A stretch of 5,401 bases of DNA, from positions 1-5,401 of the forward strand of contig DHVO01000195.1 in the NCBI GenBank assembly GCA_002412705.1. Reading direction: 5' to 3'. This DNA is from Bacteroidales bacterium UBA5206. Its GTDB lineage: Bacteria; Bacteroidota; Bacteroidia; Bacteroidales; Tenuifilaceae. The translations under genes and the position numbers were made by a program. Below, one piece after another: positions 1 to 5,401 of this stretch; position 1 is the first letter of the stretch, and each line of letters begins with the position of its first letter. The notes under the pieces were generated by a model. It was given only the letters and a program-made list of their open reading frames with translations, ran no database searches and was not told where the DNA came from.

Positions 1-836
1 GGCAGCAAAGCCAGCTCTGATGCAAGATTTTGTCTCTGGGCAACCGTACTCTTTACAAACTCAGCAAAAGCATCGGTTTGGGAAATGGCTTGTAGAGCAA
101 GGTCTGTAGATGGTTTACCTACGTTGTAGGGGAACTTAACGTTGCTTAGAACATTGATAATTTCCTTTGATGCAAAGGCAAGCCCAATGCGCGCTCCAGC
201 CAGTCCCCATGCCTTGGAGAGCGTTTGCAGAACCACCAAATTCTTATACCTATATATTAAAGGTAATACGGAGTGCTGCGGACAAAAATCGATATAGGCC
301 TCATCAACAACAACTATCCCTTTTGATTTTGCAATGATGGACTCAATAACCTCTGGTGCTTGCACGTTGCCTGTGGGATTATTGGGGTTACATATAAAGG
401 TAAGCTTTGGGTTTTGGGCCAATTTCTCTAGCGCATCACTTTTCGAAATTTCAAATTGCTCATTTAATGGCGATTCCAATAGTGCCACATCGTTTATGCT
501 AGCGCACACGCCGTACATCCCATAGGTGGGTGGAAATACTAATGCGCTATCCTTTTGTGGATTGCAGAAACATCTGTAGAGTAGGTCAACCGCTTCGTCG
601 CTGCCATTACCAACAAATATATTCGCTGCATCTACATTTTTGAGATTGGCTATCGCTCGCCTTAGCTCCTCATTCCTTGGGTTGGGATATCTGTTAATCC
701 CATTGGGTAAAGAGGGGAGGGGCGAGTGTGACTCATTTGCATCGAGTAGTACACTTGCACTTCCGCTAAACTCATCGCGTGCCGATGAGTAGGGTGTTAA
801 TCGTAATATGTTGGGGCGTAAAAGTTCCGATATCAT
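1..836 (-). CDS. hisC: Histidinol-phosphate aminotransferase HisC (partial, C-terminus beyond the left edge)
   Basis: HisC is a cytoplasmic PLP-dependent class I/II aminotransferase that converts imidazole acetol phosphate plus glutamate to L-histidinol phosphate. The reading frame opens at ATG 836 and stays open for 278 codons to the window edge, so roughly 65-75 residues of a usual 345-residue protein are missing. Seen in the translation: an N-terminal substrate-side segment with LDANES near residue 32, a GNGSDE cofactor-phosphate loop near residue 76, NPNNPTG at 150-156, VVVDEAY with the pyridine-nitrogen Asp at 178 and Tyr at 181, and TLSKAWGLAG with the Schiff-base Lys at 208, followed by GARIG. 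All expected catalytic residues visible in this part are intact. It lies 19 bases after the hisD stop and is the last his gene in view; hisB or other his genes may follow outside. It carries no promoter of its own that I can see. The identification is firm, since the neighbours exclude other aminotransferases of this fold. Confidence 0.95.
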   Translation of the reverse strand, partial: MISELLRPNILRLTPYSSARDEFSGSASVLLDANESHSPLPSLPNGINRYPNPRNEELRRAIANLKNVDAANIFVGNGSDEAVDLLYRCFCNPQKDSALVFPPTYGMYGVCASINDVALLESPLNEQFEISKSDALEKLAQNPKLTFICNPNNPTGNVQAPEVIESIIAKSKGIVVVDEAYIDFCPQHSVLPLIYRYKNLVVLQTLSKAWGLAGARIGLAFASKEIINVLSNVKFPYNVGKPSTDLALQAISQTDAFAEFVKSTVAQRQNLASELALL

Positions 837-855
837 TTTAGTGTGTGTTGTTTTG

Positions 856-2127
856 TTATACACCCATTTCCTTTAACCTTACTGCTACAGCACGCGCGTG
901 AGCTTCAAGTCCCTCGGCACGGGCAAGCGTAATAGTTGCCTCGGCAAGGTTTTGTAATCCGGTTGGCGTTAGCTGCTGGTAGGTGGTGGTTTTTAAAAAG
1001 CTAAGAGTGCTAACCCCGCTCCAGTTACGTGCAAATCCCGAAGTGGGCAATGTATGGTTGGTGCCGCTGGAATAATCGCCAACGCTCTCAGGTGTTAGGT
1101 AGCCAAGGAACACCGAACCGGCATTGGTAACCTCTGCTACAAGCTCATTGGGATTTTCAACGGCAAGGATTAGGTGCTCTGGTGCATAGCTGTTGCTAAT
1201 GGCTATTGCCTCCGTTAAGGTGGACACTAAAATGAGCGACGAGTTAGCAAGACATTTTTCGGCAATTGCTTTTCTGGGTAGCGAACTTAACTGCCTACGA
1301 ATTTCATCTTGGGTTTCACTTAAAATCCGCTCGCTGTTAGTTAACATAATTATCTGGCTATCCTCGCCGTGTTCGGCCTGAGATAGTACGTCGGCCGAAA
1401 TAAAGGCTGGATTTGCACCCTCGTCGGCAATCACCAAAACCTCCGATGGCCCAGCAGGCATATCAATAGGTACACCTTGCGATGCCACTTGAATTTTTGC
1501 TTCGGTAACGTAGCTGTTACCCGGACCAAAAATTTTATCGACACGTGGAATCGTTTTCGTTCCATATGCCATGGCTGCAATTGCCTGTGCGCCGCCAACC
1601 AAAAAAATATCCGCATCAAAAAGTCCAAGTGCGTATAGCAGTTCAGGGGTAGGGTTGGGCGGTGTGCAAAAAATTAGTTCCTTGCATCCTGCTACCTTTG
1701 CCGGAATGGCAAGCATGAGCACAGTGCTGATTAAGGGTGCTGTGCCCCCTGGAATGTAGAGGCCAACCCGTTGAAGCGCTCTGTACCTAATGCTACAGGT
1801 AACCCCAGCCGTGGTTTCAATGGTTTTATCGGAAGGCAGTTGTGCTGCGTGAAACTTCTCAATATTGCTGTATGCCAAATCAATAGCCTGCTTTATTTTG
1901 GAGTTTACGCTGGATGCTGCCTGTGCAATAGACTCTTTGCTTACCCGTAAATCAGGGTTTGTGTACCCATCGAATTCTGCATTTAGCTGGCGTATAGCAT
2001 TATCACCTCCAGTTTTTACCCTATTTATAATGCTCGCAACACTTTCACTTAGGTTACTATTCTTGCTAGATGGACGCAATAATGCTTCGGTAAGTTGTTT
2101 GTTATCAGGATATAGTAGTGCGTTCAT
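856..2127 (-). CDS. hisD: Histidinol dehydrogenase HisD
   Basis: HisD is a zinc-dependent NAD enzyme that oxidises L-histidinol to L-histidinal and then to L-histidine, the last two steps of the pathway, in the cytoplasm. The product is 423 residues, close to the family's usual 425-435. Seen: IPGGTAPL, GGAQAIAAMAYGT, the GPGN(S)YV loop, AGPSEVLVIADE, and the zinc ligands Gln250 and His253 in SQAEHGEDS, Asp351 in SVGDYSSG and His410 in LEAHARAV. The general acid/base pair Glu317-His318 sits in YAPEHL. Each of these positions is exactly nine lower than the well-known E. coli residues (259, 262, 360, 419, 326/327), so the domain is complete and colinear. I chose ATG 2127 (MNALLYPD). The longer frame from ATG 2172 adds 15 unconserved-looking residues and would overlap the end of hisIE. 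With the chosen start the gap to hisIE is 32 bases, and 19 bases separate hisD from hisC. Confidence 0.96.
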   Translation of the reverse strand: MNALLYPDNKQLTEALLRPSSKNSNLSESVASIINRVKTGGDNAIRQLNAEFDGYTNPDLRVSKESIAQAASSVNSKIKQAIDLAYSNIEKFHAAQLPSDKTIETTAGVTCSIRYRALQRVGLYIPGGTAPLISTVLMLAIPAKVAGCKELIFCTPPNPTPELLYALGLFDADIFLVGGAQAIAAMAYGTKTIPRVDKIFGPGNSYVTEAKIQVASQGVPIDMPAGPSEVLVIADEGANPAFISADVLSQAEHGEDSQIIMLTNSERILSETQDEIRRQLSSLPRKAIAEKCLANSSLILVSTLTEAIAISNSYAPEHLILAVENPNELVAEVTNAGSVFLGYLTPESVGDYSSGTNHTLPTSGFARNWSGVSTLSFLKTTTYQQLTPTGLQNLAEATITLARAEGLEAHARAVAVRLKEMGV

Positions 2128-2159
2128 GTGTGTGTAATTGATAGTGTGATAACCAATAC

Positions 2160-2819
2160 CTATTTGCCCCACTGCTTCTCACCAAGTTTAAAAGCCGCTT
2201 CCTGCTGATTAGGCTTTTGTGCTTCTTGGTGACGCTGCTTGAGCGTTTCGGCCACATCTGCAAGAGAAAGCTCGCGAGAGGCCAGAAGAACCTGGATGTG
2301 AAAAAGAAGGTCGGCGGCCTCACTTAGAAAACGCTTATTATCCGGATTTTCTGCTTCAAGAGCCAGTTCAACAGCCTCTTCGCCAACCTTTTTGGCAACT
2401 CGTTTTGGCCCAGCCGCAAGCAGTTTTGCTGTGTAGCTCTGTTCGGCTGTATCGTTGCGCCTTTCCTCAATGATATCGGTAAGCATACTTAAAAAGCCAA
2501 TGCCATTTCTGTTTTCGCTGCTAAAGCAAGTGGCGTTACCTGTGTGGCAAACGGGACCATCGGGAAGAGCGGTTATTAGGAGCGTGTCACCATCGCAGTC
2601 TGGAGTTATAGACTTTAGCCTGAGGTAGTTGCCCGATGTTTCGCCTTTAGTCCATATTTGGCGGCGGGTGCGGCTGTAAAAGGTTACAAAGCCCGTTTTG
2701 CGGCTAATTTCAAGCGCTTCACGATTCATAAAGCCCAGCATTAGCACTTGGCTTGTGGCTGCATCCTGCACTATTGCAGGTATTAGCCCATTCTGCTTGT
2801 CAAAATTTAGGTTTACCAT
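2160..2819 (-). CDS. hisIE: Bifunctional phosphoribosyl-AMP cyclohydrolase / phosphoribosyl-ATP pyrophosphatase HisIE
   Basis: This 219-residue cytoplasmic protein carries out steps 2 and 3 of histidine synthesis. The HisE part hydrolyses PR-ATP to PR-AMP plus pyrophosphate, and the HisI part opens the adenine ring to give ProFAR. The N-terminal HisI domain spans roughly residues 1-105. Metal-site residues are visible as Asp74, Cys75, Asp76 and Asp78 in PDCDGDTLL, Cys91 in GPVCHTG and Cys98 in NATCF; the spacing of Cys75, Cys91 and Cys98 (16 and 7) is the family pattern. The C-terminal HisE domain (about 110-205) shows the helical MazG-like signature, with LTDIIEERR, SYTAKLLAAG, VGEEAVELALEA and SEAADLLFHIQVLL. 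Both halves look catalytically complete. ATG 2819 gives a start right at the conserved N-terminus. The gene follows hisG after 20 bases and precedes hisD. In many Bacteroidetes hisIE lies after hisF instead, so its place here is slightly unusual. Confidence 0.96.
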   Translation of the reverse strand: MVNLNFDKQNGLIPAIVQDAATSQVLMLGFMNREALEISRKTGFVTFYSRTRRQIWTKGETSGNYLRLKSITPDCDGDTLLITALPDGPVCHTGNATCFSSENRNGIGFLSMLTDIIEERRNDTAEQSYTAKLLAAGPKRVAKKVGEEAVELALEAENPDNKRFLSEAADLLFHIQVLLASRELSLADVAETLKQRHQEAQKPNQQEAAFKLGEKQWGK

Positions 2820-2839
2820 GATTATCTGTTTTTGTCGGT

Positions 2840-3700
2840 TTATATTACCATCTTCTCAATTGGAACAACTAGAATACCCTCTGCACCAGCATCTTTCAGT
2901 TTGTCGATAACGTTCCAAAAATCAACCTCACTAATAACTGAGTGCAACGAGCACCATCCCTCCATTGCAAGAGGGAGAATAGTAGGGCTTTTCATGCCTG
3001 GAATAAGGTTTACAATGTCGGTTAACCTGTTTTCGGGGGCGTTTAGCAGTATGTACTTGTTGGATTTAGCCCGTTGAACCGACTCAATTCTAAAAATCAA
3101 CTTATTGATTAGGTTGATTTTATCCTGACTAAGGTTGCTATTTGCCACAAGCACGGCCTCGCTGCGCATAATAATATCAACCTCGGTTAAGCCATTGCTT
3201 AGCAGGGTGCCGCCGCTGCTCACTATCTCGAAAATGGCATCGGCAAGACCGATTCCTGGGGTAATCTCAACTGAGCCGCTAATGCAGTGTATCTCAGCAT
3301 CAATATTGTTGTCGGCTAGAAAATCCTTAAGAATTTCGGGGTATGATGTTGCTATGCGCTTCCCATTAAGGAATTCACGGCCAGTATAGGTAACATCCTT
3401 AGGCACAGCAACCGATAGGCGGCATTTGGAGAATCCTAACTGCTTAACAACGCTAATGGGCTTTTTCTTTTCAAGTACCTCGTTCATGCCCAGTATCCCA
3501 ATATCGGCAACGCCATCGGTCACATACTGAGGGATATCGTCGTCTCTAAGCAGCAGAACCTCAAGTGGAAACCCTTCGGCAACAGCTTTTAGGTGATTAG
3601 TGCCATTGCTAACTTTTATACCACAAAGCTTTAGCAGCTCTATAGAGCCCTCGCTTAGCCTGCCACTCTTTTGAATGGCAAGCGTTAATTTACTTTCCAT
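2840..3700 (-). CDS. hisG: ATP phosphoribosyltransferase HisG (long form)
   Basis: HisG catalyses the committed first step, ATP plus PRPP to phosphoribosyl-ATP, and is the usual target of histidine feedback inhibition. The 286-residue length fits the long, HisZ-independent form. Seen: the N-terminal LTLAIQKSGRLSEGS segment of the periplasmic-binding-like catalytic domain, the PRPP-binding loop region at about 154-171 (DAIFEIVSSGGTLLSNGL), and a C-terminal ACT-like regulatory domain from about residue 210 (KYILLNAPE, then MKSPTILPL and GAEGILVVPIEKM). The presence of that domain implies allosteric inhibition by histidine. I start it at ATG 3700. The frame is open further upstream to a TTG at 3727, but that codon lies inside the T run of the upstream terminator hairpin, so it cannot be the start of this gene. 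It is the first structural gene of the operon, about 24 bases downstream of the attenuator T run, and its expression should depend on read-through of that terminator. Confidence 0.96.
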   Translation of the reverse strand: MESKLTLAIQKSGRLSEGSIELLKLCGIKVSNGTNHLKAVAEGFPLEVLLLRDDDIPQYVTDGVADIGILGMNEVLEKKKPISVVKQLGFSKCRLSVAVPKDVTYTGREFLNGKRIATSYPEILKDFLADNNIDAEIHCISGSVEITPGIGLADAIFEIVSSGGTLLSNGLTEVDIIMRSEAVLVANSNLSQDKINLINKLIFRIESVQRAKSNKYILLNAPENRLTDIVNLIPGMKSPTILPLAMEGWCSLHSVISEVDFWNVIDKLKDAGAEGILVVPIEKMVI

Positions 3701-3723
3701 AAGATTGTAATGAATTGGATTAA

Positions 3724-3771
3724 ACAAAAAAAGCCCGGGGAACTACCTTCGAATGGCAGTTCCCCGGGCTT
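3724..3771 (-). terminator. Intrinsic terminator (attenuator) in the his leader
   Basis: On the minus strand the arms AAGCCCGGGGAACT (3771-3758) and AGTTCCCCGGGCTT (3744-3731) are perfectly complementary over 14 pairs. They can extend inward by a G-U and two C-G pairs (GCC with GGT), leaving a loop of about seven bases. The 3' arm runs directly into a row of seven T ending at 3726. This is a textbook Rho-independent terminator in the orientation of the his genes. It stands about 24 bases before the hisG ATG and downstream of a His-rich leader ORF, so it must act as a conditional terminator and not as the end of a gene. The mirror-image arm means the hairpin also exists on the plus strand, but there it is followed by AATATG and not a T run, so it would not terminate plus-strand transcripts. 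Confidence 0.93.
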
Positions 3772-3837
3772 AATATGGGTTGACTAGTTAGTCCTTACTT
3801 AGATTCAACCTATACCAATAGAGCATTCCACCATTCG
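3750..3837 (-). promoter_or_regulatory. Candidate antiterminator fold of the his leader RNA
   Basis: Two nested pairings were found by eye in the leader RNA (minus strand). Outer helix: CGAATGGTGG (3837-3828) with CTGCCATTCG (3759-3750), ten pairs including two G-U. Inner helix: TTGGTATAGGTTGA (3818-3805) with TCAACCCATATTAA (3783-3770), fourteen positions with two G-U and one A-C mismatch. CTC at 3823-3821 can also pair with GGG at 3765-3763 between them. Together they would hold the whole 5' arm of the terminator and exclude it. A ribosome paused on the His codons would leave these segments free, while one at the leader stop codon would cover the upstream strands of both helices. That is the right logic for attenuation, but the fold is an inference without energy calculation or covariation support. 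Confidence 0.5.
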
Positions 3838-3890
3838 CAGCGATGTGAATGATGGTGATGATGTAGCATGGTATTGATTGATAGAGTCAT
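3810..3890 (-). CDS. hisL: his operon leader peptide with a run of His codons
   Basis: This short ORF is read from the minus strand between the his promoter and the attenuator hairpin. From ATG 3890 it encodes 26 residues: MTLSINT, then MLHHHHHSHRCEWWNALLV, then a TAG at 3812-3810. Five His codons are consecutive (3863-3849, CAT CAT CAC CAT CAT) and a sixth follows after one Ser codon. Such a run, placed upstream of a terminator in front of hisG, is the hallmark of ribosome-mediated attenuation, where scarcity of charged tRNA-His stalls the ribosome. The peptide itself is not expected to have a function. Two in-frame starts are possible. ATG 3890 has the A-rich upstream tract (CACAAAAAAG) typical of Bacteroidetes initiation; ATG 3869 gives a 19-residue version. 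No Shine-Dalgarno sequence is visible for either. The name hisL is used by analogy with the enterobacterial leader; sequence similarity beyond the His run is not claimed. Confidence 0.88.
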   Translation of the reverse strand: MTLSINTMLHHHHHSHRCEWWNALLV

Positions 3891-3913
3891 CTTTTTTGTG
3901 TGGATTGAGAATG

Positions 3914-3945
3914 CAAATGAAAATCTTTTTTTTCAAAAATCCAAA
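3914..3945 (-). promoter_or_regulatory. Promoter of the his operon (Bacteroidetes type)
   Basis: On the minus strand a TTTG at 3945-3942 and TTCATTTG at 3921-3914 are separated by 20 bases. This matches the Bacteroidetes consensus TTTG ... TAnnTTTG for the -33 and -7 elements except for one base (T in place of A in the second position of the -7 box). Transcription would begin near 3908, giving a short untranslated leader of about 18 bases before ATG 3890 of the leader ORF. The element begins only 8 bases after the stop codon of the upstream hemolysin III gene. Confidence 0.65.
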
Positions 3946-3952
3946 TAGGGCA

Positions 3953-4582
3953 TTACAATAAAAAGAAGAAAGCAAAGAAATGGCATGTTGTGCCACCTAT
4001 AATAAACAGGTGGAAAATACCATGACCAAAGGGAATTCCCTTTTTTAGATAGAATAAAATTCCTGCAGAGTAAGTAATGCATCCTGCAATAAGCATTATA
4101 AACGATATGGTTGGAAGATTCTTTGCCAAAGGATAAATGGCGACCAGAAAAAACCAGCCCATTGCAAAGTATAGCCAAGCAGATAGCTTTCGGTACTTTG
4201 TTGAGTAAAAAAAGATTTTGAAGGTAAGCCCTAGAACGGCAAATAGCCAAATCATTCCAAACACAACCCAACCAACAGGTCCATTAAGAGTTACAAGGGC
4301 AAACGGAGTGTAGGTGGCGGCTATTAGCACATAAATAGATGAGTGGTCGAACTTGTTTAGCAGTGACTTCTTTCGCAAATCCTGAGCACCATGGAATAGA
4401 GTAGAGGCAAGGTAAAGGTTAATCATGCCTGCTCCAAAAACGCTAAAACTAACTATATGCCAAGCGCTTCCGAGCATTGCTGAGCGAACAATTAGAATAA
4501 CAGTTCCAGCAATGGCAACTAAAAAGCCCACAGCGTGTGAAAGGCTATTAAAAATCTCTTCGTGTTTTCGGGTAATAGGCAT
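3953..4582 (-). CDS. Hemolysin III / PAQR-family seven-helix membrane protein
   Basis: The product has 209 residues and is almost entirely hydrophobic, with about seven predicted membrane segments, as usual for bacterial Hly-III/YqfA proteins (about 205-220 residues). Seen: the N-terminal family motif with Glu8/Glu9, Asn12 and His16 (HEEIFNSLSHAVG), Ser60 and His64 in YLASTLFHG at the end of the second helix, Asp79-His80 in NKFDHSSIY, and HGIFH (His187, His191) with His201 in the last helix. His64, His187 and His191 correspond to the three histidines that bind zinc in adiponectin receptors of the same superfamily, so a metal site is likely intact. Bacterial members have been linked to haemolysis or membrane-lipid homeostasis, but the biochemical reaction is not settled and I do not assign one. 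The open frame starts with TTG-ATG; I take ATG 4582. A lone TATATTTA box at 4615-4608 could be its -7 element, with no good -33 partner. No terminator separates it from the his promoter. Confidence 0.9.
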   Translation of the reverse strand: MPITRKHEEIFNSLSHAVGFLVAIAGTVILIVRSAMLGSAWHIVSFSVFGAGMINLYLASTLFHGAQDLRKKSLLNKFDHSSIYVLIAATYTPFALVTLNGPVGWVVFGMIWLFAVLGLTFKIFFYSTKYRKLSAWLYFAMGWFFLVAIYPLAKNLPTISFIMLIAGCITYSAGILFYLKKGIPFGHGIFHLFIIGGTTCHFFAFFFLL

Positions 4583-4675
4583 CAAAAAGGAGTATGTTAT
4601 TAATTTTTAAATATAACCAATTAATAAGGAATTAGTTGTAATTGAACAGCTAATTTTCCTTGATTTTACTGGGTG

Positions 4676-4711
4676 TTTGGCATGGATTATTCAACTCTTT
4701 CGCTATATTTG
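4676..4711 (+). promoter_or_regulatory. Promoter of the tRNA-Trp gene
   Basis: TATATTTG at 4704-4711 is a perfect match to the Bacteroidetes -7 box TAnnTTTG. A TTTG at 4676-4679 lies 24 bases upstream, a few bases farther than the usual 19-21, so the -33 assignment is weaker than the -7 one. Transcription would begin near 4717, giving a 5' leader of about nine bases before the tRNA. Confidence 0.65.
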
Positions 4712-4725
4712 CACTGCATTTACAC

Positions 4726-4798
4726 ACGGGTGTAGCTCAGTTGGTAGAGCATCGGTCTCCAAAACCGAGTGTCGGGCGTTCGAGTCGCTCCTCCCGTG
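4726..4798 (+). tRNA. tRNA-Trp (anticodon CCA)
   Basis: The cloverleaf can be drawn in full. Acceptor ACGGGTG (4726-4732) pairs with CTCCCGT (4791-4797), with one U-U mismatch at the sixth pair. The D arm is GCTC/GAGC with an AGTTGGTA loop. The anticodon stem is TCGGT/ACCGA around the loop CTCCAAA, giving anticodon CCA at 4759-4761. A five-base variable loop follows, then the T arm GGGCG/CGCTC with loop TTCGAGT. The discriminator base is G at 4798, usual for bacterial tRNA-Trp. The 3' CCA is not encoded (GCA and then A's follow), so it must be added after transcription. The gene stands alone on the plus strand. Confidence 0.95.
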
Positions 4799-4801
4799 CA
4801 A

Positions 4802-4829
4802 AAAAAGGCTGCCTTTTGGCAGCCTTTTT
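4802..4829. terminator. Bidirectional terminator between tRNA-Trp and trpB
   Basis: AAAAAGGCTGCC (4802-4813) and GGCAGCCTTTTT (4818-4829) form a perfect hairpin with a TTTT loop. The core is GGCTGCC/GGCAGCC and the flanks are A on one side and T on the other. Read on the plus strand it ends the tRNA-Trp transcript. Read on the minus strand the same hairpin is followed by a run of T (7 bases, complement of 4800-4806) and ends the trpB transcript, whose stop codon is 18 bases before it. The location between convergent genes fits this double use. Confidence 0.92.
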
Positions 4830-4847
4830 CTGTTTATAGAGGGTTGT

Positions 4848-5401
4848 TTACATATCGCGCTCCACATCCTTATCGCCTCGTCCCGAAAGGTTTACTATAG
4901 CCAATTCCCCTTTGTTTTTCAGCATTTTAATTGCAAGTGCAACTGCGTGACTCGATTCTATTGCGGGAGTTATTCCCTCTAATCGCGATAGCAGTTTATA
5001 AGCATCAATCGCTTCATTATCGGTAACAGGAAAGTAGTTAGCCCTTCTTGTATCCTTTAGCTGCGCATGCTGTGGGCTTATACCCGGATAGTCTAGCCCT
5101 GCTGCTACTGAGTGCGACTCTATGGGGTTGTTGTCCTTATCAACCAAGCAGTACGAGTACGTTCCCTGAAATACGGCTGGTTTGCCAAACGATAGTGTAG
5201 CAGCAGTGTTACCCTCAATGGCCAATCCACCACCCTCGGCGCCGTTAATGGAAACCTCTACGTCGTCTAAAAAGCCAGAGAACAATCCAATAGCATTGGA
5301 ACCACCGCCAACACAGGCAAATATGGATTGGGGTAATCGACCTTCTGCTTTAAGTATTTGGTTACGAGCCTCTGTACCAATAACACTTTGGAAGTAACCA
5401 A
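4848..5401 (-). CDS. trpB: Tryptophan synthase beta chain TrpB (partial, N-terminus beyond the right edge)
   Basis: TrpB is the PLP enzyme that condenses indole (channelled from TrpA) with serine to give tryptophan. The window holds the last 183 codons or so of a protein that is normally about 390-400 residues; the frame is open through the right edge. Seen, in order: GTEAR, the cofactor-phosphate loop GGGSNA, EGGG, AGLDYPG and PQHAQLKD of the communication domain region, EGITPAIESSHA with the conserved active-site Glu, and SGRGDKD near the C-terminus with the Ser that contacts the pyridine nitrogen. The end DKDVERDM-stop is the normal family end, so the 3' end is complete. It converges on tRNA-Trp and shares its terminator, and no other trp gene follows it, so trpB is the last gene of its transcript. 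An ATG-like start inside this stretch would be artificial (a TTG at 5285). Confidence 0.96.
   Translation of the reverse strand, partial: GYFQSVIGTEARNQILKAEGRLPQSIFACVGGGSNAIGLFSGFLDDVEVSINGAEGGGLAIEGNTAATLSFGKPAVFQGTYSYCLVDKDNNPIESHSVAAGLDYPGISPQHAQLKDTRRANYFPVTDNEAIDAYKLLSRLEGITPAIESSHAVALAIKMLKNKGELAIVNLSGRGDKDVERDM

Noticed and set aside
2128..2172. Longer hisD frame beginning at ATG 2172
   Set aside because: It would overlap the hisIE end by 13 bases and add residues with no family resemblance; the shorter form keeps the exact spacing of the catalytic residues and a normal length.
3701..3727. Longer hisG frame beginning at TTG 3727
   Set aside because: The TTG lies in the T run of the attenuator hairpin and the added nine residues are not part of the conserved HisG start; ATG 3700 begins the family motif.
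3701..3908. T-box riboswitch as the explanation of the his leader
   Set aside because: No T-box-like conserved bulge sequence (UGGN-type antiterminator) with a specifier loop is visible, and the row of His codons in an ORF with a proper start and stop is better explained by a leader peptide.
3921..3945. A/T-rich stretch after the hemolysin III gene as its terminator
   Set aside because: The possible stem is only weak A-T pairing without a GC core or a following T run, and the same bases fit the his promoter.
3805..3996. A 63-codon minus-strand frame across the his leader
   Set aside because: It runs in a different frame from the His-rich leader ORF, overlaps the end of the hemolysin III gene and the promoter, and has no protein-like features.
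4677..4982. A plus-strand 101-codon frame covering the tRNA-Trp gene
   Set aside because: It reads through the tRNA, the terminator and the antisense of trpB, so it is a chance open frame.

Overview
The window looks like chromosomal DNA of a member of the Bacteroidota (Bacteroidales-like, moderate GC). The evidence is Bacteroidetes-type promoter elements (a TATATTTG box just upstream of the tRNA gene and a TTTG/TTCATTTG pair upstream of the his genes), the lack of clear Shine-Dalgarno sequences with A-rich start regions instead, a tRNA without an encoded CCA end, and the character of the protein sequences. Nothing in it looks mobile, foreign or decayed. The genus cannot be named from this sequence.

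Layout. Positions 1-3700 hold four histidine-biosynthesis genes, all on the minus strand, transcribed hisG, hisIE, hisD, hisC (hisC runs off the left edge). They are 19 to 32 bases apart and clearly form one operon. They encode steps 1 (HisG), 2 and 3 (HisIE), the aminotransferase step (HisC) and the last two oxidations (HisD). Positions 3701-3950 are the operon's control region. Read on the minus strand it contains a promoter, a short leader ORF with five consecutive His codons (six of seven), a GC-rich hairpin followed by seven T, and then the hisG start codon. This is the layout of a classical ribosome-mediated transcription attenuator. No feature of this type was named in the supplied material, and it is the most interesting part of the window.

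Positions 3953-4582 (minus) hold a seven-helix hemolysin III/PAQR-family membrane protein. Its stop codon lies only a few bases before the -33 element of the his promoter. Positions 4583-4725 are intergenic, with a good promoter for the plus-strand tRNA-Trp gene at 4726-4798. A symmetrical hairpin flanked by A and T runs follows and can terminate both the tRNA and the convergent gene. That gene is trpB (tryptophan synthase beta chain) on the minus strand; only its C-terminal 183 or so residues are inside the window.

How it works together: the his operon makes histidine, and the leader peptide plausibly senses charged tRNA-His. When histidine is scarce, a ribosome stalled on the His run would free the leader RNA to pair with the 5' half of the terminator and allow read-through into hisG. 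The trp side is separate, but it places a tryptophan biosynthetic gene tail to tail with the tRNA for tryptophan.
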